A stretch of 64,000 nucleotides of DNA, taken from assembly GCF_007997005.1 (NCBI RefSeq), contig NZ_VOSL01000146.1:1-64000 (forward strand), written 5' to 3'. The DNA is from Lujinxingia vulgaris. GTDB taxonomy: Bacteria; Myxococcota_A; Bradymonadia; Bradymonadales; Bradymonadaceae. The first letter of the stretch is position 1. Each line of letters opens with the position of its first letter. Below, piece by piece: positions 24,727 through 33,131 of the stretch. Position numbers and translations under genes: made by a program. Below the pieces are notes generated by a model. The model saw nothing but the letters and a program-made list of their open reading frames with translations. It was not told the origin of the DNA and ran no database searches.

Positions 24727-25687
24727 GCAGCTGTGCCCGGGCATCGTCGACGACCCAGCCATTGAAGCAGAAGCGGCGTCCATGCGCCTCCGGGGCGTCG
24801 GCGCGGATCTCCAGCCGCAGCTCCTTTTCACCGCTTAACGTCTGAAGATCGAGGGTGTGAGCCATCCAGCTCGCGTCGAACTTCTCGAGCGTCCGGGAGA
24901 GCACCTCCTCCTCTCCGATAAGGACGCGGTAGGTCAGCGCCTGCGCGCGCTCGTGGCGCGCGCCCCGCAGGTCCACGCCGGCCCGAAGTCGCAGCCAGCG
25001 CGCGCCGGCATCATCATCGTTTTGCAGTACGTCGGCGGGGAAGCTCACACGCAGCACCTCCCCGTCTTTGAGCGCGTGCGCCCAGGCGCAACGCCGGGGA
25101 TCGTCACCCACCTCCAGAAGCTCGCTGCCCACATAGTGGCCCCCCGGGCACATCCACCGCTGGCGGCGCGCGTCCCACCGGCGACAGCGCGTGGCGCGCT
25201 CGCCATCGGCGCTCACGTGCTCGACCTGCGCCTCGGGAAGCCGCGTCAGCAGCGAGGGGCCCAGCTGCGTCTCGGAGGCCAGGGCGTAGAGATCGACGCG
25301 GACCTCTCCCAGGCGCTCCGACGAGACCCGCTCCGAGCCCGGAGGAAGGCGCGCAGCGCCGTCTTCGGCGCGGTCGGCCTCGGCGATCACCCAGACCCGC
25401 TCGATCCCCTGAAAGTCCTCAATCTGCGGGTCGTGGTGGCGGTGCAGCAGGTTCCCGACTGGCCCCAGGTGCACCATCACGCTCTCCGACCAGGTCGGTT
25501 CGATGCGGATGGCATCCTCGGGGCGGGCCGACTCCACGACCACGTCGGCCGCGCGCTCCCACGCGTCATCGCTCGGCGCGTTTGCCGGCACGATCACCTG
25601 GGTGGCGACGCTCAGCCCGCCTGCCAAAAGCAGCAGGCCCGCCCCGAGGAGCGGGCCCGCCTGGTGCGCCCTGTGCGACTTCGACAT
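24683..25687 (-). CDS. Exported or membrane-anchored protein of unknown function
   Basis: The 334-residue product begins with a hydrophobic segment (GPLLGAGLLLLAGGLSVATQ) that is a signal peptide or anchor; the rest is hydrophilic. I do not recognise the family. The C-terminal half has beta-sandwich-like features (RLRAGVDLRGARHERAQA, then LTYRVLIGEEEVL and KELRLEIRADAPE), suggesting a jelly-roll or carbohydrate-binding-like domain. Four cysteines lie in the middle and end. The ATG at 25687 was chosen over an upstream start because GGAG lies about 9 bases before it and the signal segment follows. It begins 28 bases after nuoI and so may be transcribed with complex I genes. Its 3' end overlaps the convergent kinase gene by 44 bases. 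Confidence 0.72.
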   Translation of the reverse strand: MSKSHRAHQAGPLLGAGLLLLAGGLSVATQVIVPANAPSDDAWERAADVVVESARPEDAIRIEPTWSESVMVHLGPVGNLLHRHHDPQIEDFQGIERVWVIAEADRAEDGAARLPPGSERVSSERLGEVRVDLYALASETQLGPSLLTRLPEAQVEHVSADGERATRCRRWDARRQRWMCPGGHYVGSELLEVGDDPRRCAWAHALKDGEVLRVSFPADVLQNDDDAGARWLRLRAGVDLRGARHERAQALTYRVLIGEEEVLSRTLEKFDASWMAHTLDLQTLSGEKELRLEIRADAPEAHGRRFCFNGWVVDDARAQLLKDHSGSVESSSSK

Positions 25688-25715
25688 GCCTGTCTCCAAG
25701 GCGACCCGGGTCGCG

Positions 25716-26246
25716 TTAGCGCTTACCACCCTGGACGGCTTGCGAACGGCCCCCCATGCTCATCAGAAGGTCGCGATCGTAGAACGCTTCGTTGCGCTCA
25801 CCATAAGGCGGGATGTGTACGCCTGAATCCATGCGAATCGCATCACAGGGGCAGGCCTCCACGCACAGGCCGCAGACAATGCAGCGCAGCTCATCAATCA
25901 CGAAGACCGAGGGGTACTTCTCGATCGTCGGATCATCGTGTTCGGCAGCTTCAATGTGGATGCAGTCCGCCGGGCAGATCGTCGAGCAGCACATACACGC
26001 CACACATCGCACCTGGCCGTCATCGCGTAGCATCAGCCGGTGCAGACCCCGGTAGCGCTCCGGGTAGATCGTCGGCTCCTCCGGGTAGTTGCGCGTAAAG
26101 GTGGTGCGCTTCTCTTTGCTCGGGTTCAGGTTGCGAAAGAAGTGACCGGTGGTCACCGCCAGCCCGCGGATGATCTCGGGGATGTAGCTCTTCTCCCAGA
26201 GAGACTGCGGCTCACGATCGATTACTTTGACGTTCACGTTGGCCAT
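25716..26246 (-). CDS. nuoI: NADH-quinone oxidoreductase subunit I
   Basis: The 176-residue iron-sulfur subunit of complex I carries clusters N6a and N6b, which pass electrons toward NuoB. Two 4Fe-4S motifs are visible: CVACMCCSTICPADC and CIVCGLCVEACPCDA. FTRNYPEEPTIYPERYRG upstream of the first is typical of NuoI. A TTG at 26249 could extend the frame by one residue, but the ATG at 26246 has GAGG upstream and is preferred. It is the last nuo gene of this operon, 61 bases after nuoH. Confidence 0.96.
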   Translation of the reverse strand: MANVNVKVIDREPQSLWEKSYIPEIIRGLAVTTGHFFRNLNPSKEKRTTFTRNYPEEPTIYPERYRGLHRLMLRDDGQVRCVACMCCSTICPADCIHIEAAEHDDPTIEKYPSVFVIDELRCIVCGLCVEACPCDAIRMDSGVHIPPYGERNEAFYDRDLLMSMGGRSQAVQGGKR

Positions 26247-26307
26247 CAACGACCTCGGTTCAGATGGCGAGGGCCGGGCCCCCGGTTGGGGGCCCGACGA
26301 GCTCGGA

Positions 26308-27453
26308 TTAAAGCAGGGTGACGATGAGCGCGGTCACAAAGAGGTTCGCGATGCTCAGCGGCAGCAGAATCTTCCAACCCAGGGTCATGACCTGGTCGTA
26401 GCGGAAGCGGGGCAGCGTCCAGCGCATCATGAACTGCAGCCAGACCAGCACCAGGATCTTGAAGATCATCGCGTGCACGCGCAGGAAGATCGAGATCCAG
26501 TACCAGGCCTGCTCGCCAAAGGGCACCCAGTGGTTGTCGAAGATTCGGATGCCGTCGGCGTAGACGTAAGGGATCTGCCAGCCGCCCAGGAAGATCACCG
26601 CGATCAGCGCCGCAATGAACACCGTCGCCGCGTATTCAGCAAGCTGCATGCCGGCGAACTTCATCGTGGAGTATTCGGTCAGATAACCGGCGACAATCTC
26701 CGACTCGCCTTCCGGAAGGTCGAAGGGCGCGCGTTTGGTCTCGGCCATCCCCGCCAGAAAGAAGAGGAAGAACGCCAGCGGCTGCACCACAACGCCCCAC
26801 ATCGGCAGCCAGTCCCACAGGAGGTAGCCCTGCATGCGCGCCATCTCGTTGAGATCGAGCGTGCCGTAGATGAGCAGGATGCCCGCAAGGCTAAGCCCCA
26901 TCGAGACTTCGTACGAGATCATCTGCGCGGAGGAGCGCAGCCCGCCGAGAAGGCTGTACTTGCTGTTGGAGGCCCACCCCGCAATCGCCGCGCCGTAGAC
27001 CGAGATCGCCGCGATCGCAAACGCGAAGAGCAGCCCGGCGTTGAGGTGCATGATCGAGAAGTAGTTCTTCCACTCCCCGCCCACGCAGATCTCGGTGTAC
27101 TCGGCCGTCGTCTGCATGGTGCCCGTGCAGTAGTGATCCATAAAGGGAATCACAGCCCAGCCGATCAGGGCCGGGGCCAGCACCAGAACCGGTGCCAGCG
27201 TGTGCAGGAAGCGGTTGGCGCCTGCCGGGACGATGTTCTCCTTAAGCACCAGCTTCAGGCCATCGGCCAGGAAGTGGGGGATACCCAGCACCCCAATGCC
27301 CAGGATTTTGGCGCGGTTAGGACCAACGCGGTTCTGGATCTTCGACGATTGCTTTCGGTCGCCCAGCAGGGTCAGCAGGCCGGCGACGGCCATAACGAAC
27401 CCGAGGACGATGACGAAGATCTTAACCAGACTAATGAGCACTTCGACCATCAT
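26308..27453 (-). CDS. nuoH: NADH-quinone oxidoreductase subunit H
   Basis: The 381-residue membrane subunit forms much of the quinone-access tunnel of complex I, at the junction of the arm and the membrane domain. About eight membrane helices are visible, with family signatures QNRVGPNRAK, LRSSAQMISYEVSMGL, GMAETKRAPFDLPEGESE and MRWTLPRFRYDQ. A periplasmic loop near residues 105-130 has two cysteines (DHYCTG and EICVGG), which is less usual. AAAGGA precedes the tandem ATGs. The gene is 54 bases downstream of nuoG. Confidence 0.97.
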   Translation of the reverse strand: MMVEVLISLVKIFVIVLGFVMAVAGLLTLLGDRKQSSKIQNRVGPNRAKILGIGVLGIPHFLADGLKLVLKENIVPAGANRFLHTLAPVLVLAPALIGWAVIPFMDHYCTGTMQTTAEYTEICVGGEWKNYFSIMHLNAGLLFAFAIAAISVYGAAIAGWASNSKYSLLGGLRSSAQMISYEVSMGLSLAGILLIYGTLDLNEMARMQGYLLWDWLPMWGVVVQPLAFFLFFLAGMAETKRAPFDLPEGESEIVAGYLTEYSTMKFAGMQLAEYAATVFIAALIAVIFLGGWQIPYVYADGIRIFDNHWVPFGEQAWYWISIFLRVHAMIFKILVLVWLQFMMRWTLPRFRYDQVMTLGWKILLPLSIANLFVTALIVTLL

Positions 27454-27507
27454 GATGATTTCATCCTTTCAACGAAGAGCGGCGCGTCGCGGCGAGCCTC
27501 AATTCCA

Positions 27508-29046
27508 TCACTCAGCAGGGGTCTGAGACGCCTCTTCTGTGGCCGCCGAGTCCTCGAACATCTCCTTACGGATCTGATGGACGAAGGTGTAAGTGAGCTT
27601 GTGATTCATCGCCCGGGCCAGTCGCATAAAGATCTGCCAGTGCGGCAGCGACTCACCCAGCGGAGCAAAGGCCCGGTCGAACTCCTGGGCGATCCCGTCG
27701 AAGTTGACGAAGGTCCCCTCGGTCTCGGCGTGAGAGCAGGCCGGCAGCGCGATATGCGCTTTGGTGGAGAGCTCGCCGTGATGCTGGGCCTGAAGCACGA
27801 AGAGGTCGAGTTTATCGAGCGCGCTTACGAAGCGGGCGCTCTCCTCGGTGGCGACAGGGATCTGTGTCTCCATCATGTAGAGCGAGGTCACCGCGCCGCT
27901 CTCGATGTCGTCGATAAGCGCGCCGAAGTCCCGAAGCTCGCCCTCGTGTCCGAAGATGGTCTGCAGCCCGCGGGTGTTGGGGTTTTTGTCGGCCTTGATG
28001 AGGAAGTCATCCTCGAAGCCGTCCGGGTTGCCGCCCACGTAGATGCGCTCGGTTCCCAGCACTTCCTTCGCGAAACGACGCGCGAGGAAAAGGTCCTCGC
28101 AGCTGGCCTGCGGGCTGACCACAAAACCAAAGGTTCCCTTATCTTCGATGGCGCGGCCGAGCTTATCGGCGGCGGTGCCGCTGACACCGTGCCAGTTGAG
28201 CTCGGCTCCGTTGCTCATCGGACGGGTGAGGCGGTCGGTGTGAATCGCCTTATAGGTCAGGCGGCCGGCGTCGCACATCCAGTAGTCATTGACGTCCGGG
28301 TTGAAGCGCGGGCGGTAGCGCTGCACTTCGTTGCGGAAATGCTCCAGGTGGATGTTGCAGCCGTTGGAGCAGCCCGTGCACACGCTGTCGGTGGAGCTAA
28401 GCAGCCAGACGCGGCACTTAAAGCGGAAGTCGCGCGAGGTCAGCGCGCCCACCGGGCAGATGTCGGCGGTGCACACCGAGTAGGGGTTGTCGAGTGAGCG
28501 GCCCGGGAAGGGGCGAATCTCGGCGGCGTCACCACGCTGAATGATGGTCAGCTCGTTGGTACCGGTGATCTCTTCGCAGAAACGCACGCAGCGGGTGCAG
28601 AGAATGCAGCGCTCGCCATCGTAGAGCACCTCGGGGCCGATGGGGAAGACCTTGACCTTGGCCGTCTTCTCGGTGCGCAGGCGTGACTCCTGCGCGTCGT
28701 AGGCCATGTAGTAATCCTGGAGCTTGCACTCGCCGGCCTGGTCGCAGATGGGGCAGTCGACCGGGTGGTTGATCAGGATAAACTCGAGCACGGCCTTCTG
28801 GGCCTTGATCACGCGCTCGCTCTTGGTGTTGACGACCATCCCGTCGCTGACCTGCGAATAACACGAAGGCTGCAGCTTCCAGGAGCCTTCCACCTCGACC
28901 AGGCACATCCGGCAGTTGGCCGGGATCGACAGGGCGGGGTGGTAGCAGAAGTGGGGCACCTCGTAACCGGCCTGAGCGGCCGCACGCAGGATGGTGGTCC
29001 CTTTCTCGACCTCGATCTCGGTACCGTTGATGGTGACTTTTGGCAT
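27508..29046 (-). CDS. nuoG: NADH-quinone oxidoreductase subunit G (short form)
   Basis: This is the 512-residue iron-sulfur subunit G of complex I. Cluster ligands can be read in order. The 2Fe-2S N1b set is FCYHPALSIPANCRMC plus a later cysteine. N5 is HPVDCPICDQAGEC. N4 is CILCTRCVRFC with CPVGAL. A further C-x2-C-x3-C...C set (VCTGCSNGC...WMCDAGR) would hold cluster N7, which only some bacteria keep. The C-terminal molybdopterin-like domain is truncated compared with the ~900-residue E. coli protein. It directly follows nuoD, where nuoE and nuoF would normally intervene; neither is present here. Confidence 0.93.
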   Translation of the reverse strand: MPKVTINGTEIEVEKGTTILRAAAQAGYEVPHFCYHPALSIPANCRMCLVEVEGSWKLQPSCYSQVSDGMVVNTKSERVIKAQKAVLEFILINHPVDCPICDQAGECKLQDYYMAYDAQESRLRTEKTAKVKVFPIGPEVLYDGERCILCTRCVRFCEEITGTNELTIIQRGDAAEIRPFPGRSLDNPYSVCTADICPVGALTSRDFRFKCRVWLLSSTDSVCTGCSNGCNIHLEHFRNEVQRYRPRFNPDVNDYWMCDAGRLTYKAIHTDRLTRPMSNGAELNWHGVSGTAADKLGRAIEDKGTFGFVVSPQASCEDLFLARRFAKEVLGTERIYVGGNPDGFEDDFLIKADKNPNTRGLQTIFGHEGELRDFGALIDDIESGAVTSLYMMETQIPVATEESARFVSALDKLDLFVLQAQHHGELSTKAHIALPACSHAETEGTFVNFDGIAQEFDRAFAPLGESLPHWQIFMRLARAMNHKLTYTFVHQIRKEMFEDSAATEEASQTPAE

Positions 29047-29111
29047 TTGACTACTCCAGGGGTGGGCGCGCCCGCATCATAATGGCGAGCGCCTGAGACC
29101 ACGCTCCGTAA

Positions 29112-30317
29112 TTACTTATCGCACTCGCCACCGATCATGTTGACGGTGTCGAAGGTGGGGATGATGTCAGCGAGCAGGCCGCCTTCAAAGAGCTTGTGGA
29201 TACCGCCCATCACGATCAGGCTCGGCGAGCGCACGTGAATCTTCCAGGGCTTCCCGGTGCCGTTGGACACGATGTAGAAGCCAAGCTCGCCGTTGCCGCC
29301 CTCGGTGTAGCTGTAGACCTCACCGGCGGGCACCTGGACGCCCTCAAAGATGATCTTGAAGTGCGAGATCATCCCCTCAATGGTGTTGTAGACCTTGTCT
29401 TTGCTGGGCAGCGCCACGCGGGGATCATCGGTGTTGATGGGACCTGGCTTCATCTTGGCCAGGCACTGGTCGATGATGCGAATGGATTGCACCAGCTCCT
29501 CCATGCGGCAGAGGTAGCGGTCCATGTTGTCGCCGTGCTTGCCCACGGGCACATCGAAGTCCACCTCGCCATATTTGAAGTAGGGGTGGTCTTTGCGCAC
29601 GTCGTAGGCCACGCCGGTGGAGCGCAGACAGACGCCGGTATAGCCGTAGGAGACGCCCATCTCCGGCGTGATCACGCCGGTACCTTCCATGCGGTCGAGG
29701 AAGATGCGGTTGCGCGTGAGCAGCTTGTGGGTCGTCTCGTGGATCTCGATGAGACGCTCGCGGGTGTAGGCCCAGCGCTCGGCGAAGTCCGGCGTCAGAT
29801 CGTCTTTGAGACCGCCGATGCGGCCGTAGCTCACCGTAAGGCGCGCGCCGGTGACCTGTTCGATAAGATCCCAGACCAGCTCGCGACCTTCGATCGCGTA
29901 AAGGAAGGCGGTCATCGCTCCCAGCTCCAGTCCCCCGGCGCCGATGCAGGTCAGGTGATCGGAGAGACGGCTGAGCTCGCCCATGATCGTGCGGATCCAA
30001 TCGCAACGCTCGGGGACTTCAATGCCCAGAAGTCGCTCGACGGCCAGCGCGTAGCCGAAGTTGTTGAGCAGCGGGCTGACGTAGTTGAGGCGGTCGGTGT
30101 AGGGGAAGACCTGGGTCCAGGTCGCCTCCTCACACTCTTTCTCAAAGCCGCGGTGCAGGTAGCCGACCTCGGTCTCGCACTTGATGACCTTTTCGCCCTC
30201 AAGCGTCAGGGTGAAGCGCACGGTGCCGTGGGTGGCAGGGTGGCTTGGACCCATCTGGAGGATCATCGGCTCGCTGTGGATGTCCTGGTCAATGGGCTTG
30301 TAGATATCTTCGGCCAT
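29112..30317 (-). CDS. nuoD: NADH-quinone oxidoreductase subunit D
   Basis: The 401-residue 49-kDa-type subunit forms the quinone-binding site with NuoB. Visible signatures are MGPSHPATHGTVR near the N-terminus, EVGYLHRGFEK, GELSRLSDHL, the KDHPYFKYGEVDFDVPVG region and EGGNGELGFYIVSNG. The C-terminus reads MIGGECDK, with a cysteine in place of the usual valine of the GEVDR ending. It is a separate gene, not fused to nuoC, and starts 44 bases after the nuoC stop. Confidence 0.97.
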   Translation of the reverse strand: MAEDIYKPIDQDIHSEPMILQMGPSHPATHGTVRFTLTLEGEKVIKCETEVGYLHRGFEKECEEATWTQVFPYTDRLNYVSPLLNNFGYALAVERLLGIEVPERCDWIRTIMGELSRLSDHLTCIGAGGLELGAMTAFLYAIEGRELVWDLIEQVTGARLTVSYGRIGGLKDDLTPDFAERWAYTRERLIEIHETTHKLLTRNRIFLDRMEGTGVITPEMGVSYGYTGVCLRSTGVAYDVRKDHPYFKYGEVDFDVPVGKHGDNMDRYLCRMEELVQSIRIIDQCLAKMKPGPINTDDPRVALPSKDKVYNTIEGMISHFKIIFEGVQVPAGEVYSYTEGGNGELGFYIVSNGTGKPWKIHVRSPSLIVMGGIHKLFEGGLLADIIPTFDTVNMIGGECDK

Positions 30318-30361
30318 GATTCAAAACCCTTGCATGATGGTGAGGGGGGCGCCGGGCAGCT

Positions 30362-30913
30362 TCACGCCTGGCGGGAGCCCTCGGAGGGCTTGTCTTTGAC
30401 GTAGCGGTTGAACTCTTCGACGCTGTCGCGCTCTTTGCCCAGCAGCTCCAGGCGAGGCTGAGAGGCCTGCTTGGCGTAGTCTTTGCGAAGGGGGTGGCCT
30501 TCAAACTCTTCGTAGAGCAGCACACGGCGAAGATCGGAGTGCCCTTCAAAGGTGACGCCGTACATATCCCAGACCTCGCGCTCCATCCACGCCGCACACC
30601 CGTAGAGGTGCTCGATGGTGGGCACGTTGCAGTCGTCTTCGGGCACCACCACGCGCACCGTCAGCATATGCTTTTTGGCGATGCTGTAGAGGATGTAGAC
30701 GACCTCGAAGCGCGGCTCGCGGTGCAGGTAGTCCACGCAGGTGATCGCACGCAGCATATTCATCTGGGTGGCGTCGTCGTCGCGCAGTCGCGCGATGATG
30801 TCGGCAACCCGACCGCGCTCCACCACGACGGTGTCGTTACCCAGTCGCGAGTGCGCGTCGAGGACCTCGTCGCCGAAGTGCTTTTTGACAAAGTCGATCA
30901 GTTTTTTGGCCAT
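30362..30913 (-). CDS. nuoC: NADH-quinone oxidoreductase subunit C
   Basis: The 183-residue 30-kDa-type subunit of the complex I arm shows the family motif WMEREVWDMYGVTFEGHSDL followed by RRVLLYEEFEGHPLRKDY, plus the preceding THDVVPTIEHLYGCA-like segment (here NVPTIEHLYGCAAW). The start is uncertain: GTG at 30937 or ATG at 30913. I chose the ATG because MAKKLIDFVKKHFG resembles the usual N-terminus. Its Shine-Dalgarno is weak (AGAG). It lies 111 bases after nuoB and 44 bases before nuoD. Confidence 0.93.
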   Translation of the reverse strand: MAKKLIDFVKKHFGDEVLDAHSRLGNDTVVVERGRVADIIARLRDDDATQMNMLRAITCVDYLHREPRFEVVYILYSIAKKHMLTVRVVVPEDDCNVPTIEHLYGCAAWMEREVWDMYGVTFEGHSDLRRVLLYEEFEGHPLRKDYAKQASQPRLELLGKERDSVEEFNRYVKDKPSEGSRQA

Positions 30914-31024
30914 ATCTCTAAATCCGGAGGAGGGCACCGGGCTGTCCGGTGCCCCGATGCGCGCTCAGTGCACGAAGGCGTCTGCCGTGGGAATGTGACG
31001 CAAAGGTGTTGGCTTCGCGAAGGA

Positions 31025-31582
31025 TCAGACCTTGGTGCCGAAACGCTCCAGGAAGGTCGGCTCTTCTTCGATGCCTTCGGCCAGACGACGGCGCCGCTTC
31101 TCTTCGTAGGCGTACTTATCCCAGGGTTCGTTCTGGATCTTCTCCTGAAGTTTCAGGAGGCCATCGAGCACCTGCTCGGGACGGGGAGGGCAGCCGGGGA
31201 TGTACATGTCGACCGGGATGATCTTATCGATGCCCTGGACCGTCGCGTAATTGTCGTAGAAGCCGCCGGTGGACGCGCACACGCCGAAGGAGATCACCCA
31301 CTTGGGCTCGGCCATCTGCTCGTAAATACGGCGCAGGAAGGGAGCGAGCTTGTGGTTGACGGTGCCAACGACCCAGAGGAGGTCAGCCTGACGCGGGGAG
31401 AAACGCGGGATCTCCGCGCCGAAGCGCGAGATGTCGTAGCGCGCCGCGGCCGTCGCCATATACTCCATGCCACAGCAGGCCGTGACAAAGGGGTACTGGA
31501 AGAGCGAGTGCTTGCGCGCCCAGCCCACCGCGCTTTCAAGGCGAGTGGTGATGACTTCAGGAAGTTGATGTTCTAGTCCCAT
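31025..31582 (-). CDS. nuoB: NADH-quinone oxidoreductase subunit B
   Basis: The 185-residue subunit holds the terminal 4Fe-4S cluster N2, which reduces quinone. Ligands are visible as the adjacent cysteines in [10 protein letters not shown], a third cysteine in [20 protein letters not shown] and a fourth in [11 protein letters not shown]. The start at 31582 (MGLEHQ) overlaps the nuoA 3' end by 10 bases and has AGGGGG upstream; the frame could extend 7 residues further. The C-terminal basic tail ([11 protein letters not shown]) is longer than in some homologues. Confidence 0.97.
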   Translation of the reverse strand: MGLEHQLPEVITTRLESAVGWARKHSLFQYPFVTACCGMEYMATAAARYDISRFGAEIPRFSPRQADLLWVVGTVNHKLAPFLRRIYEQMAEPKWVISFGVCASTGGFYDNYATVQGIDKIIPVDMYIPGCPPRPEQVLDGLLKLQEKIQNEPWDKYAYEEKRRRRLAEGIEEEPTFLERFGTKV

Positions 31583-31950
31583 TCGAGACCCCCTTGGCTC
31601 CACTCATAGACGAGACCGATAGTCAGAATCGCCAGGAAGAGCGCCATGACAGCAAAAGAGTAGAACCCGTGCCCCATCGCCGCGCTCTCGCGCCAGCTCA
31701 TGGCCCACGGGATGACGAAGACCGTTTCCAGGTCGAAGAGGATGAAGCTGATCGCCACCATGTAAAACTTCACGCTGAAGCGGGAAGCCTGGGGCTCAGA
31801 GAGCGGATCGGAGCCGGACTCGTAGGGCATCAACTTTTCGCGGGTCGGGTTTTTGGGCCCGAAGAACTCCGCCGCAAAGATGATGCCGCCGACCACCGCG
31901 ATAGCGACCAGCACCAGCAAAATAAGAGGGATGTAGTTGGCGATTAACAT
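31573..31950 (-). CDS. nuoA: NADH-quinone oxidoreductase subunit A
   Basis: The 125-residue membrane subunit has three helices and the family loop [19 protein letters not shown], followed by [21 protein letters not shown], which lines the quinone cavity near NuoH and NuoD. It is the first gene of nuoABCD-G-H-I, and its 3' end overlaps nuoB. A likely promoter (TTGACA at 32091-32086 on the minus strand) lies about 120 bases upstream. Confidence 0.97.
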   Translation of the reverse strand: MLIANYIPLILLVLVAIAVVGGIIFAAEFFGPKNPTREKLMPYESGSDPLSEPQASRFSVKFYMVAISFILFDLETVFVIPWAMSWRESAAMGHGFYSFAVMALFLAILTIGLVYEWSQGGLEWD

Positions 31951-32062
31951 GGGGCGCGCTCATTGCACGGGGTGAAAAGGGAGGGGCTCAGGCGAAGCCA
32001 AATCTCGGGGTTTCGCCGGCCCGTGTCGCCGGGTTCAGCGACGTATTTCAAACCGGGTGAGT

Positions 32063-32091
32063 GCCTAACACGGCATCTCTAAAGGTGTCAA
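32063..32091 (-). promoter_or_regulatory. Possible promoter of the nuo operon
   Basis: On the minus strand a perfect TTGACA (32091-32086) is followed by a 17-base spacer and TTAGGC (or, with an 18-base spacer, TAGGCA). The -10 match is weak, but it shares TAGG with the rpsA promoter. Confidence 0.45.
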
Positions 32092-32193
32092 ACACGGGCC
32101 CTGCGCTTTGTTGCATTCCGTGGCGTTTCGGGGGGGAAGCTCGCCCGGGCCTGATTGTAGGTGCAGGTAATTTTGTGGCCAGTCTTGTTTTGT

Positions 32194-32239
32194 CTGTATG
32201 AGTGTTCAGCTTTGATTGACCTGGGCACACGTGTTCAGT
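32194..32239 (+). promoter_or_regulatory. Two candidate LexA operators (GTTCAG-type SOS boxes)
   Basis: Two copies of GTGTTCAG occur 29 bases apart: CTGTATGAGTGTTCAGC (32194-32210) and GGGCACACGTGTTCAGT (32223-32239). They match 15 and 14 of 17 positions of the Myxococcus SOS consensus as I remember it (CTRHAMRYBYGTTCAGS). The second lies inside the spacer of the lexA promoter, as expected for autorepression. Confidence 0.65.
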
Positions 32240-32244
32240 AGTCT
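32216..32244 (+). promoter_or_regulatory. lexA promoter
   Basis: TTGACC (32216-32221), a 17-base spacer and TAGTCT (32239-32244) lie about 100 bases upstream of the lexA ATG. The spacer contains a GTTCAG operator-like motif. Confidence 0.6.
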
Positions 32245-32344
32245 GCCCCTGACGTCGCCCGGAGAACCGGGGACATTCATACGAACGCTGGCAAGGCCCG
32301 AGCCGTATTTCGAGGGGTGAGCTGGCCAGGTACGAGGCCGAATC

Positions 32345-33034
32345 ATGAAGCCACTGACCAAGCTGACAAACCGTCAGGCGAAGGTGTTGGAGTTGATCGC
32401 CGATCACATTCAGAAGGTGGGTTATCCGCCGACGATCCGCGAGCTCGGCGACGCGTTGGGGATCCGCTCGACCAACGGGGTTAACGACCACCTCAAAGCC
32501 CTGGAGAAGAAGGGGTACCTCTCGCGCGAAGACGCCAAGTCGCGCACCCTGCGACCGCTCTTCTGGCCCAACGGTGAAGCGTTTGACCTTTCGTCGTCGT
32601 CGGCCGGGCAAGGCGACGCGGCGATGGAGCCGGACAGCGATGTCCATCAGGTTCCGGTGGTGGGGCGTATTGCCGCCGGGCTGCCGATCTCGGCGATCGA
32701 GCAGACCGAAGAGGTGGTCGCCATCGGGGAAGGTTTGCTGGGCCGACACCCGGACCTTTTTGCGCTGCGCGTTAAGGGCGAGAGCATGATCGAAGATGGG
32801 ATCTTCGATGGGGACTACATCTTTGTGCGCAAGCAGAGTGATGTGCGCGACGGGGTGATTGTCGCGGCGATGGTGGACGGGGAGGCCACGGTAAAGCGCC
32901 TCTTCCGCGAGAAGGGGCAGGTACGCCTGCAGCCGGCCAACGCTTCGATGGAGCCGATCTACGTCCGCGAGGAAGACGGACGGGATACCAGCGTGCTCGG
33001 GGCGGTGGTGGGCGTGTTTCGTCGTCTCAACTAG
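32345..33034 (+). CDS. lexA: LexA repressor / self-cleaving SOS regulator
   Basis: The 229-residue SOS repressor has an N-terminal winged helix (about 1-72) with LTNRQAKVLELIADHIQK and YPPTIRELGDALGIRSTNGV as the recognition region. A linker of ~30 residues follows. The autoproteolytic domain has the cleavage site A111-G112 in VVGRIAAGLPI, nucleophile Ser147 in VKGESMIEDG and Lys184 in EATVKRLF. RecA-DNA filaments trigger cleavage and derepress damage-response genes. Two GTTCAG motifs upstream fit autoregulation. It is slightly longer than E. coli LexA (202), mainly in the linker. Confidence 0.97.
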   Translation: MKPLTKLTNRQAKVLELIADHIQKVGYPPTIRELGDALGIRSTNGVNDHLKALEKKGYLSREDAKSRTLRPLFWPNGEAFDLSSSSAGQGDAAMEPDSDVHQVPVVGRIAAGLPISAIEQTEEVVAIGEGLLGRHPDLFALRVKGESMIEDGIFDGDYIFVRKQSDVRDGVIVAAMVDGEATVKRLFREKGQVRLQPANASMEPIYVREEDGRDTSVLGAVVGVFRRLN

Positions 33035-33041
33035 TGAGACG

Positions 33042-33078
33042 GTGCTGGCGTCGGGCGGTTCTCGCTCTGCGCCAGCAC
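33042..33078. terminator. Possible terminator hairpin after lexA
   Basis: GTGCTGGCG and CGCCAGCAC form a perfect 9-bp stem with a 19-base loop between the convergent lexA and CPBP genes. No U-run follows on either strand, so it may be a weak or Rho-assisted terminator. Confidence 0.4.
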
Positions 33079-33131
33079 GGCCGACGTGTCTTCGGTTCCT
33101 GATGGCCGGGCTCAACGCTATGCCCTGAACC

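Larger units (their letters stand above)
31951..32344. other. Divergent regulatory region between nuoA and lexA
   Basis: This 394-base region has no gene. It holds the likely nuo promoter (32063-32091, minus strand), two GTTCAG-type SOS-like motifs and the lexA promoter (32194-32244), all annotated separately. A G7 run sits near 32129-32135. An antisense frame that crosses lexA here is not credible as a gene. Confidence 0.7.

Noticed and set aside
26227-28497. 756-residue plus-strand open frame opposite nuoG and nuoH
   Set aside because: It is the mirror of strongly conserved complex I genes. High-GC codon use leaves antisense frames open, and the composition (His/Arg/Val-rich) has no family motif.
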